From assembly GCA_005883775.1 (NCBI GenBank), contig VBEU01000056.1:1-41468 (forward strand): a stretch of DNA of 41,468 nt. Direction: 5' to 3'. A model generated the notes under the pieces. It did no database searches, was not told the origin of the DNA, and saw only the letters and a list, made by a program, of their open reading frames with translations. Positions within the stretch are counted from its first letter, which is position 1. Each line of letters opens with the position of its first letter. A program made the translations under genes and the position numbers. This document shows, piece by piece, positions 16,403-25,886 of this stretch. The DNA is from Chloroflexota bacterium (lineage in GTDB: Bacteria > Chloroflexota > Limnocylindria > P2-11E).

Positions 16403-17433
16403 GTGACGAGCTGTGGTGCGCTCCGGATGGGGATCTTCACCTTGAGCACGACGTTACCGTCCGCGCGCGACTCGTGCGTCGACTCACCGTGGAGGAGCTC
16501 GAGACGCTCGCTGCGCCGAATGCCCGACTGGAGCTCGCCGTCGGGCGGCAGCTCCTTGCCGTCGCTCTGAAGGAGAACGTCGAGGGTGTCCTCCTTCCAC
16601 TGGAGGCCAAGGACGATCTCTTTCGCCTGGGCCTTGTCGATCCGCTCGACGAGCGAGTCTTGGATCAGGCGGAAGATCGCGACCTCGTCGTCGGACGGCA
16701 GGCGGCGGTCGCGGCCGGTGCTGGAGAAATCGATGCGTACACCGTGCTTGTCGATGAGCGTCTGGACATAGCGACGCAGTGTGGGAACGAGACCGAGGTC
16801 GTCGAGGATCATCGGCCTGAGCTCGAAGATGAAGCCGCGCAGCTCCTGCAGCGTCTTGTTGACCATCTGCCGGAGCGAGGCGAGCTCGCCCCGCGACTTC
16901 TGCGCATCGACATCGAAGAGACGCTCGCTGATCTCCGACTGGAGGACGACGTTCGCCATCGCTTGCGCCGGGCCGTCGTGCACCTGGCGCGCGATGCGCT
17001 TGCGTTCTTCTTCCTGCGTGTCGACGACGGCCTGAAGAAGACGGCTCTCGTCGATGAGCGGCGCGGTGTCAGGCGGAAGCGGCGGAGCCGTGTACTCGGA
17101 GAGCTGACGCTGCGCCGCGGCGAGGATCTGGGCACTGCGGTCGATGAGCTTGCGCTTCGACTGGAGGGAGTTGAGCTGACCTTCCATGGTCATGCGGCGG
17201 GCCATCGCGGCGGCGTGCTCGTCCGTCGCGCCGAAGATCTCCTCGCGCTGGAAATTCCCCGGATTCCTGCGAACCTCCTCGACCTTGGCCTTCATCTGGT
17301 CTTCGCGCGACTTGAGGCGGTTTACCTCGGTCTGCGTCGACTCGACGAGAAGATCGAGCTCGCGGATCTCGGCGGTCACCTTCTGCTGCTCGGTCGCGAT
17401 CTCCGCGAGGACGCTGGGTGGTGCCATGGTCAA
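16399..17433 (-). CDS. DegS/NarL-type histidine kinase homologue with degenerate ATP-binding domain (putative pseudokinase)
   Basis: Intact H-box EEERKRIARQVHDGPAQAMANVVL; N-box replaced by QDSLVERIDKAQA, G1 by QSDGKELPPD, G2 by SGIRRSERLELL. Confidence 0.82.
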   Translation of the reverse strand: MTMAPPSVLAEIATEQQKVTAEIRELDLLVESTQTEVNRLKSREDQMKAKVEEVRRNPGNFQREEIFGATDEHAAAMARRMTMEGQLNSLQSKRKLIDRSAQILAAAQRQLSEYTAPPLPPDTAPLIDESRLLQAVVDTQEEERKRIARQVHDGPAQAMANVVLQSEISERLFDVDAQKSRGELASLRQMVNKTLQELRGFIFELRPMILDDLGLVPTLRRYVQTLIDKHGVRIDFSSTGRDRRLPSDDEVAIFRLIQDSLVERIDKAQAKEIVLGLQWKEDTLDVLLQSDGKELPPDGELQSGIRRSERLELLHGESTHESRADGNVVLKVKIPIRSAPQLVT

Positions 17434-18134
17434 TTACCGATCTCCGGTCCCTTGATCCAACCTTGCCGGATCGCGTACACGACAGCCTGCGTGCGGTCGT
17501 TCACCGACAGCTTGCGCAGGATGCTCGACATGTGATTCTTCACCGTCTGCTCGGAGATAGCCAGCGCGTAAGCCACCTCCTTGTTCGTCATGCCTTGAGC
17601 GATGTTGTCCAGGATCTGCACCTCACGGGGCGAAAGCGGCGCGAAGACGTGCGTCGAACCTGGACCATACACGGAAAGCTCGCGGAACTCAGCGAGGACC
17701 TTGGACGCGACCGCCGGCCTGCTGAAGATCTTCTCGTTGATGATGAACTGGCCGGCCCGCACCTTGCGGATGGCGTCGATGAGCTCGGTCGGCTCGCAGT
17801 CCTTGTGGAGGTAGGCGGCCGCACCGGCTCGGATCGCCTCGAAGAGGATCTGCTCCTGATCCTGGGCGGTCAGGATGACGACGCCCACGGCCGGGAGCTC
17901 GCGGCGCACCCGCTGCGTGGCCTTGATGCCGGATAAGCGTGGAAGATCCACCTCGATGACGAGCACGTCCGGCTCGAGCTCGTTCGTCTTCGCGACCGCC
18001 TCTTCACCGTCGGAAGCGACGGCGACGATCTCCATGTCCGGTTCCTTCTCGATGACCTGCCGGATTCCCATTGTCGTGATCCGACTCGCGTCGGCCAGAA
18101 GGATCCGGATCGCGCGCTCGGGCCTCTCGCTCAT
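17430..18134 (-). CDS. NarL/LuxR-family response regulator
   Basis: RILLADASRITTMGIRQVI, VEVDLPRLSGI, VILTAQD, YLHKDCEPTEL; HTH LSPREVQILDNIAQGMTNKEVAYALAISEQTVKNHMSSILRKL. Confidence 0.93.
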   Translation of the reverse strand: MSERPERAIRILLADASRITTMGIRQVIEKEPDMEIVAVASDGEEAVAKTNELEPDVLVIEVDLPRLSGIKATQRVRRELPAVGVVILTAQDQEQILFEAIRAGAAAYLHKDCEPTELIDAIRKVRAGQFIINEKIFSRPAVASKVLAEFRELSVYGPGSTHVFAPLSPREVQILDNIAQGMTNKEVAYALAISEQTVKNHMSSILRKLSVNDRTQAVVYAIRQGWIKGPEIGN

Positions 18135-19144
18135 TCCTGCTCCTTAGTCCGCTCGTTGCGACGTGGGCGGAGCGGCTCGACCTTCTTTTCGACGGGCAGG
18201 AGCAGCGTGACCGCCGTTCCCTTGCCCGGTGTTGACTGGATCTGAAGCGAGCCCCCGATGAGCTCGGCGCGCTCTCGCATCGAGAGGAGGCCGACTGACT
18301 TCTTGTGACGGGCGGCCTTCACGAGGTCGAAGCCCATTCCATCGTCGGTCACGTGCAGCACCCAACTCTCATTCGCGCGCGACCAGGCAAGCCCGACGGT
18401 GCTGGCGTGCGCGTGTTTGTGGACGTTCTGCAGCGCCTCCTGCATGACCCGGTAGACGGCGAGCTCTTCCATCGGGGAGAGCCCGGTGTCCTTGAGATCG
18501 AGCTGGCTACCGACCTTGATGCCGCAGCGGGCTTCCCACTCCGAGGCGTAGTTGCGGATCGCCTCCGCGAGGCCGAGCTCGGTGAGCTCGGGAGGACGAA
18601 GGTCGTAGATCATCGCGCGCACCGAGTCGAGCGATCCACGGAACTGGCCCTTGAGATTCGCAAGCTCGGTCTTCAGGGTCTGACGGACCTCGGCCGGAGC
18701 GCGCTCCGTGATGCGCTCGAGGTACTCGACTTCGAAGATCGCGTTCGCAAGCACCTGGGCCGGACCGTCGTGGACGTCCCGGTAGAGACGCTCGCGCTCG
18801 GCCTCGAGGCTGCCGAGCACGCGCTGGGCGACCTCGACCGACACGTCGTCGCTGTCCGACGACGGATCGATGCCCGAGCCGAGCAAATAGGCAGCGCTCG
18901 ACTCGATGTGCTGGATCACGAGCTGCAGCTGCTTGAGACGACGGTAGTCACGCTGGGTCTCCTCATCGAGCTCCCCGTGCGTCGTCTCGCGCGAGCGGTC
19001 CTCGGCGTGTTTCTGATAGGTGCGACCGTACTTTTCGACCTGCTGCCGGAGAGTCCGGACGTCACGCCGCAGCGCGTCGACGATCGCGTCGAATTGCTCA
19101 TCGAGATCGTCGGATGCTCGCGCAACGCGGACTGGATCGCTCAT
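18131..19144 (-). CDS. DegS/NarL-type sensor histidine kinase (intact motifs)
   Basis: AERERLYRDVHDGPAQVLANAIFE H-box; YRVMQEALQNVHKHAHAS N-box; VTDDGMGFDL; VGLLSMRERAELIGG; TPGKGTAVTLLLP. Confidence 0.92.
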   Translation of the reverse strand: MSDPVRVARASDDLDEQFDAIVDALRRDVRTLRQQVEKYGRTYQKHAEDRSRETTHGELDEETQRDYRRLKQLQLVIQHIESSAAYLLGSGIDPSSDSDDVSVEVAQRVLGSLEAERERLYRDVHDGPAQVLANAIFEVEYLERITERAPAEVRQTLKTELANLKGQFRGSLDSVRAMIYDLRPPELTELGLAEAIRNYASEWEARCGIKVGSQLDLKDTGLSPMEELAVYRVMQEALQNVHKHAHASTVGLAWSRANESWVLHVTDDGMGFDLVKAARHKKSVGLLSMRERAELIGGSLQIQSTPGKGTAVTLLLPVEKKVEPLRPRRNERTKEQE

Positions 19145-19165
19145 CGGCGGTCAGTCTAGCGGCGC

Positions 19166-20593
19166 TCAGCGCGAATTCGGGACGATGAAGAGCACGTATG
19201 ACGCGCTCTCGGTGACGATCGACCATCCCAGATCGCGTGCGCGTACCGCGAGGGGCGAGCCGGGCTTGACCAGAAGCGCTCGCGCACCGCGCCGTGCGAG
19301 AACATCACGCCAAGTGGGACCAAGAGAGACGAGGGTCTCGTAGTCGCGGAGGGCATCACCGGTGTATGGGAAGAGTCGGCCATCGATAAAGACCGGAGTT
19401 GCAGGCGCGTACCAAATCAGGAAACCGCCCCAGTCGTAGTCGTTCACGACGCCTGGGCCGGGCGGCAGAGACGAAAGCGCGCCGGCCGGATACGCCGTGA
19501 GGTTCGGCTCGCCACGCGCCACAAGACCCGCACCCACGATCGCCGCGAGCGCGACGACGAGCGTCGCGACGTCGATACGGGGCGATGGGACACGCGGGGC
19601 GAAGTCGGGGAGGCGCACGTTGATGCGAAAGTGCGCCGCGATCGCACCAATGGCCGCGGGCGCGTGCGCCGCGAGATATGGAGCGGAGGCGACCGCGAAG
19701 AAAGGCGTGTGACGCGCGGCGGTCATGGAAACGAAGAGCACCGGGACGAGAAGCGCGACATCGCGCAGTCCCGCCGGACGCGAGAGCTGCGCAGTCACGA
19801 GAACGGCGAGGACGATGAAGGCGAACAGGAAGCCGTATGGCTGTGTCACGTCGGGCACGCCCTCCTCCTGGATGACCCGAGGCGGCGAAAGGAAGTGGCC
19901 GCTTGCGGAGGTCCAGATGGAGATGCCCGACGGCGTGAGGAGCGTCACCGCGATGCAGGCGGCCACGACACCGACCGCAACGCGGCGCGCATCCGGTCGG
20001 CGAAGCCAGAGCTCGGCGCAGGCTATCGCCGTCACGGCGAGGCCGAGAGCGAACGAGGCGTGGAGATTCGCCCATACCAGGATGAGCGCCGGCGCGGCGA
20101 TGAGGACGCGCGGTCGCTCGGCCGACATCCGCAAGAGAAAGATGAGGACAGCGAAGCAGCAGAGGCCCATGAGCTGCGGGCGCTCGGTCCACGCGAAGCG
20201 CGTCAGCGCGATCGCGGGGAGTGCCGCCATCGCGGCGACGATCGGCCGGCGCTGCGCGTGGAGCGCCGTGGCGACGATGAGCGTCACGATCGCGGCGACG
20301 AGGACAGCGCGCAGCACGATGATCCCGTTCCAGCCGAGAGCCGCGTACGCCTCATACCAAAGGACCTGACCCAGCCACTGATCCGTGAGTACCGGCAATC
20401 CGTTCACCGACCACGAAAACGTGTCGACCCGGGCGAGACCGTCGGTCAAGGTCTGACGCCCCTGCGCGAGGTGCCAGAAGAGATCGGGATCGCCGACGGT
20501 CGCGAGAGTGGATAGCGCGCCGAAGATCCCGCCCGAGAGGAGCGGCAGCGACCACGAGAACGCGCGGGTCACGGCCGTGCCAGGACGATCCAT
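19166..20593 (-). CDS. Polytopic membrane protein, GT-C-like (paralogue A)
   Basis: Multiple hydrophobic segments; DPDLFWHLAQGRQ first-loop Asp motif; C-terminal NDYDWGGFLIWYAPATPVFIDGRLFPYTGDALRDYETLVSLGPTWRDVL. Confidence 0.75.
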   Translation of the reverse strand: MDRPGTAVTRAFSWSLPLLSGGIFGALSTLATVGDPDLFWHLAQGRQTLTDGLARVDTFSWSVNGLPVLTDQWLGQVLWYEAYAALGWNGIIVLRAVLVAAIVTLIVATALHAQRRPIVAAMAALPAIALTRFAWTERPQLMGLCCFAVLIFLLRMSAERPRVLIAAPALILVWANLHASFALGLAVTAIACAELWLRRPDARRVAVGVVAACIAVTLLTPSGISIWTSASGHFLSPPRVIQEEGVPDVTQPYGFLFAFIVLAVLVTAQLSRPAGLRDVALLVPVLFVSMTAARHTPFFAVASAPYLAAHAPAAIGAIAAHFRINVRLPDFAPRVPSPRIDVATLVVALAAIVGAGLVARGEPNLTAYPAGALSSLPPGPGVVNDYDWGGFLIWYAPATPVFIDGRLFPYTGDALRDYETLVSLGPTWRDVLARRGARALLVKPGSPLAVRARDLGWSIVTESASYVLFIVPNSR

Positions 20594-21963
20594 CGACCAG
20601 CGCTATCTGTGGAACGCACCCGCCAGCCGTCCTCACGCAACGCGACCGCGAGCGGACGCTCTGGGCGGAGGAGCAGCTCGCTCACCTTGTATTTGTCGAG
20701 AAGGTCGCGCCAGCCCGGCCGGAGCGAGACAAGCGCGCGATAGTCGTCGAGCACACCGCCGAGGTACGGCACGTAGCGTCCATCGATGAACACCGGGCGC
20801 TCCGGCAGATTGAAGATGAGGTAGCCGCCCCAGTCGTACTCGTTCAGGAGAACGCCGTGTTCCTCGCGGAGTGCATCGAGCGCCGCGGCGGGATACGCGC
20901 GCGCGTCGGGATGAGTCGGGGCCGCGAGCGCGCTCGCGAGTGCGGCGATGACGAGCACGACAGCAATGGGCAGGCGCACCGGTGCCGGCAGCTCGTATCC
21001 GCGCCACCGTGGCACGAGCGCGGTGAGGCGCGCGCCGAGAAAGGCCGTCGCCGCGAAACAGAAGAAGAGCATCTGTCGCTGGGCGGTGAAGGCGAGATAG
21101 AGGAGGGGCGCCAACAGCATCGCCTCGAGGAGCGAACCACCGCGGAGGAGCGCGCTCCCGATCACGAGCAACACGAACCCGGCGAACAGGGCGCCCGCCG
21201 GCGTCACGACGTCCGGCGGAAGGAACTCGGTCAGGAAGCGCGGCGGGTTCAGGAAGTCCTCGCGCGCCGCGCCAGCGAGCTCCAGCGGCGCGGGGTTGAG
21301 GAACGTGACCGCGACGCACGCGATCGCCGTCAGAACGAGTGGGAGCCCGCGCCGTCCTTTCGTGAGGAGGCCCTCGGCCGCGAAGATCGCGACGACCGCG
21401 AGGCCGAGGAGATACCCACCATGCAGATTCGTCCACACGAGAAAAAGCGGCGGGAGGATGAGCAACCGTCGCGAGAAGCCAACGGGCAACGAAAGGAGGA
21501 GATCGAGGAGCGCGGGAAAAAGGGCCAGCGTGAAGAGCTGCGGCCGGTCGGTCCACGTGATCTTGGAGACGAGCAGGGCCGCGGCGACGAGTGGCAGCGA
21601 GATCCACCAGGCGGCTCCACCCCGGCGCGCGAGTCGCACGACAAAGAAGGCCGCGAGCGCGATGAGCGTCGCGCGGAGGACCGCGACACCGGCCCACCCC
21701 GCCGCCGTAAACGAGCCCGCGAAGGCGAGCTGCCCGAGCCATTCCCCGACCCCGAAGTGCATGCCCGCGACCGTCGAGGAGAAGATGTCCTGCCGGAGGA
21801 ACGCGTGGTGGTCGAGCATCCACCGGCCCATCGCGAGCTGCCAGTACGTATCGGAGTCGGTCGACGGCAGGCCCACCGCGATGATGAAGGCCGCACCCGC
21901 AACCGCGAGCGGGTACGCGCTCGCCGAGAGGTTCGCGGCTAGCGGTCGCGGCGCAGTAGCCAT
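20569..21963 (-). CDS. Polytopic membrane protein, GT-C-like (paralogue B)
   Basis: ATG at 21963; TDSDTYWQLAMGRWMLDHHAFLRQDIFSST; C-terminal NEYDWGGYLIFNLPERPVFIDGRYVPYLGGVLDDYRALVSLRPGWRDLL, clear paralogue of the neighbour. Confidence 0.78.
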   Translation of the reverse strand: MATAPRPLAANLSASAYPLAVAGAAFIIAVGLPSTDSDTYWQLAMGRWMLDHHAFLRQDIFSSTVAGMHFGVGEWLGQLAFAGSFTAAGWAGVAVLRATLIALAAFFVVRLARRGGAAWWISLPLVAAALLVSKITWTDRPQLFTLALFPALLDLLLSLPVGFSRRLLILPPLFLVWTNLHGGYLLGLAVVAIFAAEGLLTKGRRGLPLVLTAIACVAVTFLNPAPLELAGAAREDFLNPPRFLTEFLPPDVVTPAGALFAGFVLLVIGSALLRGGSLLEAMLLAPLLYLAFTAQRQMLFFCFAATAFLGARLTALVPRWRGYELPAPVRLPIAVVLVIAALASALAAPTHPDARAYPAAALDALREEHGVLLNEYDWGGYLIFNLPERPVFIDGRYVPYLGGVLDDYRALVSLRPGWRDLLDKYKVSELLLRPERPLAVALREDGWRVRSTDSAGRWIVLARP

Positions 21964-22619
21964 CGGACCGTGAACGCCGCGACGTCGCGCATCGCGAGGA
22001 ACGCTCCGGCCGGCGTGACGCCCTCCGCGATGCCCGCGATGCGCGGCCGGTGAGGGATATCGATCTCGCGGACGACGCGGCGGCGCGAACAGAGGGTGAT
22101 CAGTATCTCGGCCTCGGAGAAGTTCGACTCGCTGCGCGGCGGAGCGGACCGCAGCTCCTCCGCGCGGTAGAGCTTCACGCTGTCGATGTCGTGCACGGGC
22201 AACCGGAAGATGCGACGCAGCAGACCCGAGTACAGCTGTGCGATGACCACACGGCTTGCGGGATCGCGTCGCGGGACGCGGCGACCGACGACGAGCGCGG
22301 CGCCATCGCGGATCCCCCACATCGGTTCGAGCGCCGCGGCCGGCACCTGACCATCACCGGGAGTGAAGTAGATCCATTCGCCACGTGCCTCGGCGTAGAG
22401 GCGTTTCATCGTGAGAGGGATGCCCTCTCGCGACGGATTGCGCAGGAGTCTGAGCTCCGCTACTTCCGCGCAGGAGCGCTGGAGCTCGGCCCAGGTGCCG
22501 TCCGTGCTGCCGTCGTCGCACACGATCAGCTCGAAGCTCGAGGCGAGAGCGCGCGCGGCGTCGCGGTGGCCTCTCACGACCCCGGCCACCGTGACCTCCT
22601 CGTTGTGGGCAGGGATCAC
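21939..22619 (-). CDS. Family 2 glycosyltransferase
   Basis: IPAHNEEVTVAGVVRGHRDAARALASSFELIVCDDGSTDGTWAEL; FTPGDGQVP; GTG start assumed. Confidence 0.85.
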   Translation of the reverse strand: MIPAHNEEVTVAGVVRGHRDAARALASSFELIVCDDGSTDGTWAELQRSCAEVAELRLLRNPSREGIPLTMKRLYAEARGEWIYFTPGDGQVPAAALEPMWGIRDGAALVVGRRVPRRDPASRVVIAQLYSGLLRRIFRLPVHDIDSVKLYRAEELRSAPPRSESNFSEAEILITLCSRRRVVREIDIPHRPRIAGIAEGVTPAGAFLAMRDVAAFTVRWLLRRDR

Positions 22620-22643
22620 GATCGAGAGCTGGATTGCGTCACC

Positions 22644-24164
22644 CTAGGGCACGGCGGCTGCGCCGCCGGTGTCCGGCGAGGCGCGAATCAGGCAAAAGAT
22701 GTTGCCGCGGACCGCGTAGATCCGGAGCGTCCCGCGCTCGATGGGCGGGGCGAGCCATGACACCGGATCGCCTCGATAGAGCCCGTCGTACGCCGAAAAA
22801 TGCGCTGCCTCCAGGACGATGCTTTTCGCGCCGTAACGCATGGCCACGCACGCCGCGGTGTCCAGGCCGTCCGCGGGGGTGACAACGACGGGCCGCTCCG
22901 CGATCCAGCGCCAGGCCGCGCCGTCGATCGCGAGGAACGATCCGGCCGGGATCGCGTCCAGCGCGGCGACCCGCGCGCGATACCCCTCATTGAACGTCGC
23001 GTCCCACGTCGTGAGTCCGACCACGGCAAGCGCGACCGCGGCGGCGACCGTGCCGCCGACGGCGAGGCGACGAGTCGCCGCATCGCGACGCTCGAGCCAG
23101 CGCTCGCCGCCGAGCGCGACGAGACCCATCGCGAATGGATAGAACGCCGCCAGCGAGTGGAAGTACGAGCCCCGCGTCGCGTGGAGCGGCCACACGAAGC
23201 TCTCCGCCACATAGATAAGGAGTGCGAGACCGGCGAACGCGCGCACGGAGGGGCGCTGCCAGCCGCCCTTCAGCCCGAGCGCCAGCGGGAATGCAAGGAA
23301 CGCCATGAGTCCGAACAGCGCAACCATGAAGTCCGACCAGAGCGCGCCGAGCCGCGTCGTAACGATCGTGGCCAGCTCGGCGGTGCCGGTCGGCGTGATC
23401 GCGAAGAAGTCCTCGTACCGCGCGAGGAACAGAGTGCGCGCGAGAAGGTCGGGCGATCCACCGAGGGCGACTCCGCGCAGGAGCCACGCGGCGCCGATCG
23501 CGAGCGCGACGGCGCTGCCCGCGACGCCGGCCGCGCGAGAGGATGGCCGCATTGCGAGGGCCAGAAGCGCGACGCCGAAGAGCGCGCCCTCGGCCCGGGC
23601 GAGGAACAGAAGTCCGACCAGAAGGCCACATATCGCGCCGGCACGCAGGTCACCCGTCGCCGCGCGTGCGAACACGATGAAGAACATCGTCCCGATGAGG
23701 GCCGCGATGGCGAACGAATCGAGCGTGACCCACGCGGGCGCGAACGCGCCTCCGCTGAGGCCCGCCAGGGCCGCGGCCACCAGCGCGGCGCGGGACGAGG
23801 CTCCGATCGACCGTGCCGCGGCGTACGCCACCGCGGGAACGAAGGCCGCGACGGCGACGATCGCGGCCTGAGCCGAGCGGAATGTTCCGAGGAGCGGCTC
23901 CAGGACTGCGATGCCGGTGGCCTGCACGACGGTGGCAAGCGGCATCCAGAAGCGGTGGCTCGCGATCGGAAGCGGGTCCAGGTGCGGCGCTTCGAGAAAG
24001 TTCCAGATGAAATCGGCGGTGAGACCTTGACCGTGAGCGAGCCGGCGCGCGACGTCGACGTAGTAGAAGGCGTCGGTAAAGCCTGGTTGGATCACGACGA
24101 ACGCCGCGGAGAGCACGCGGAACGCGACGAACGCGAGCGAAAGGCCGATGAGCCCGCGGCTCAC
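22644..24164 (-). CDS. Polytopic membrane protein, GT39/GT-C-like mannosyltransferase-type
   Basis: GTG start overlapping the upstream TGA; FTDAFYYVDVARRLAHGQGLTADFIWNFLEAP; many TM segments. Confidence 0.72.
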   Translation of the reverse strand: MSRGLIGLSLAFVAFRVLSAAFVVIQPGFTDAFYYVDVARRLAHGQGLTADFIWNFLEAPHLDPLPIASHRFWMPLATVVQATGIAVLEPLLGTFRSAQAAIVAVAAFVPAVAYAAARSIGASSRAALVAAALAGLSGGAFAPAWVTLDSFAIAALIGTMFFIVFARAATGDLRAGAICGLLVGLLFLARAEGALFGVALLALAMRPSSRAAGVAGSAVALAIGAAWLLRGVALGGSPDLLARTLFLARYEDFFAITPTGTAELATIVTTRLGALWSDFMVALFGLMAFLAFPLALGLKGGWQRPSVRAFAGLALLIYVAESFVWPLHATRGSYFHSLAAFYPFAMGLVALGGERWLERRDAATRRLAVGGTVAAAVALAVVGLTTWDATFNEGYRARVAALDAIPAGSFLAIDGAAWRWIAERPVVVTPADGLDTAACVAMRYGAKSIVLEAAHFSAYDGLYRGDPVSWLAPPIERGTLRIYAVRGNIFCLIRASPDTGGAAAVP

Positions 24165-25234
24165 GCGGCCGCACCGATGCGTTCGGCGCGTTGCGTGCGG
24201 AGGTAGAGCACGCCACCGACGACGATCACCGAGAAGACGCTGACCGCTCGGTCGAGCACGGCGACGGCGACCGCGTCGTTCTGGGCGAGACCGAATCCGG
24301 TCGTCAACACATACACCATCGCGATCTCGACGAACCCGAAGCCCGCCGGAGTGAGCGGCACGGTCGTGAGGAGCGAGGACGAGACGGCCACAAAGATCAC
24401 CTGCGACGGCGGAAGGTAGAGCCCGAGCGCGAGGAGAACGAGCAGCAGACGGCTCGTCTCGAGGAACCAAACGAGGAGCGTCATCGGCCCGGCGACGGGC
24501 AGTGCGCGAAAGCTATGAAGGACTCCCTCTCGGAAGAGCCGTCCGATGCGGCGGACCTCCGCGGGAAAGAACCGCCCGAGCCGCGGACCGATCGCGTACA
24601 GCCCGACCAGGCCGATCAGGATGACCAGGCCGAGCGCGCTACCCGTGACATAGAGGACGTTCAGGTCCGGCAAGATCGTGCGTCCGAACGCCACGTAGCC
24701 GTCGACGACAAGCAGGCCGAACACCACAAAAAGGTCGAGAAGCCGCTCCGCGACCACCACTCCGACCGTGCGCGAGAGCGATATGCCGAACCGGCGCTTC
24801 ACCAGATAGCTCCGGTACAGATCGCCGAGCTTTGCGGGCACCAGACAGTTCACGAACCACCCGAGGAGGAGGATTTCGAGCAGGTCGCGCCCGAAGATCC
24901 GCGTGCCGCCCTCGCGCAGCAGTCGGGCCCATCGGATGGCGCGCACCGGGAACGACAGGTAATACACGACGAGCGCCGCGACGACGAACACCGGATCCGC
25001 CCGTCGCAAGGTGCCGAACGCTTCCGACCAGTCGACGTTCCGGGCGAAGTAGGCGATGAGCGCGATCGGGATCACGGTCGAGATCAGCTCGCGCCAGCCG
25101 AACAGCTGGCGTCGAACGGCCAGCTCGTCGGTGCGCCCCGCCGCGGCGGCAAGCTGCTCGATCGTCGGGTCCTCGACGTGCGTCGAGGGCCGCTCTTTCA
25201 ACGAGTCGGGCTCGAGCTCTTTCGTCCGAGCCAC
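24161..25234 (-). CDS. Lysylphosphatidylglycerol synthase TM region / UPF0104 flippase-like membrane protein
   Basis: VVYYLSFPVRAIRWARLLREGG, LGWFVNCLVPAKLGDLYRSYLVKRRFGISLSRTVGVVVAERLLDL, LLTTVPLTPAGFGFVEIAMVYVL. Confidence 0.88.
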   Translation of the reverse strand: MARTKELEPDSLKERPSTHVEDPTIEQLAAAAGRTDELAVRRQLFGWRELISTVIPIALIAYFARNVDWSEAFGTLRRADPVFVVAALVVYYLSFPVRAIRWARLLREGGTRIFGRDLLEILLLGWFVNCLVPAKLGDLYRSYLVKRRFGISLSRTVGVVVAERLLDLFVVFGLLVVDGYVAFGRTILPDLNVLYVTGSALGLVILIGLVGLYAIGPRLGRFFPAEVRRIGRLFREGVLHSFRALPVAGPMTLLVWFLETSRLLLVLLALGLYLPPSQVIFVAVSSSLLTTVPLTPAGFGFVEIAMVYVLTTGFGLAQNDAVAVAVLDRAVSVFSVIVVGGVLYLRTQRAERIGAAA

Positions 25235-25863
25235 TTCCGCAATCGGTCGTACCGGGTGAAGACGTGGACCCCGCCTCCGGAGAGCCGCCCTTCGGCGACG
25301 CCCTGACGGAGCGAGTCCAGGAAATCGGCGCGCCCCGCAAAGTCGGGCATCTCCACGAAGGCACGCCCGATCTCCACGGCGCGGTGCGCGTCGCTCCCGG
25401 CCGTGCCGACGATGCCGTGCGTCTTCGCGTACGCGGCGGCCGAGCGGTTGTTCAGGAAGATCGCCTCGCGAGCGTTGAAGATCTCGAGCGCGTCGATCTG
25501 CGAACGGAGTCGGTCCAGCGCGGGGCGGCGCATGTGATAGCGCCGATTGATGCTGAAGGGGTGCGGAACGATGGCGAGTCCGCCCTGATCGTGGATGCGG
25601 GCGATCGTCTCTTCCCCGGTCAGGTCACGCGGTATCGCGCGGTCGAGGAACAATCCGATGATCTCACCGTCGCGCGAGCTGATCTCTTCGCCGATGATGA
25701 CGCGAAAGCCATCCGCCAGCTCCCGCAGCCGAAGGCCGCCCTCGATGGTGTTGTGGTCGGTCGCGCAGATGACGTCGATGCGCGACGCGCGCACGGCGCG
25801 AGCCTGCTCGGCGATAGGAGTGCGGCTGTCCGGCGAAGCCTCGCAGTGCGTGTGCATGTCCAC
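25198..25863 (-). CDS. PHP-domain metal-dependent phosphoesterase
   Basis: DMHTHCEASPDSRTP, ICATDHNTIEGGL, IGEEISSRDGEIIGLFL, AIVPHPFS, GTAGSDAHRAVEIGRAFV; 37-bp overlap with next gene. Confidence 0.9.
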   Translation of the reverse strand: MDMHTHCEASPDSRTPIAEQARAVRASRIDVICATDHNTIEGGLRLRELADGFRVIIGEEISSRDGEIIGLFLDRAIPRDLTGEETIARIHDQGGLAIVPHPFSINRRYHMRRPALDRLRSQIDALEIFNAREAIFLNNRSAAAYAKTHGIVGTAGSDAHRAVEIGRAFVEMPDFAGRADFLDSLRQGVAEGRLSGGGVHVFTRYDRLRKWLGRKSSSPTR

Positions 25864-25886
25864 GCGAACCCGCTTGGCCTCGGTTC

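Noticed and set aside
16399-17433. HK2 motif loss as a sequencing frameshift
   Set aside because: The frame is continuous and flanking segments (EIVLGLQWKEDTLDVLL, LELLHGEST, VKIPI) still align with the family, so substitutions rather than a frameshift explain the degenerate boxes.
20857-21942. 361-aa highly charged plus-strand ORF
   Set aside because: Arg/Glu-rich reverse complement of a hydrophobic membrane protein gene; expected artefact.
22800-24206. 468-aa plus-strand ORF antisense to the GT39-like gene
   Set aside because: Extreme Arg/Glu/Gly composition, no recognisable domain, fully overlaps a convincing membrane protein.
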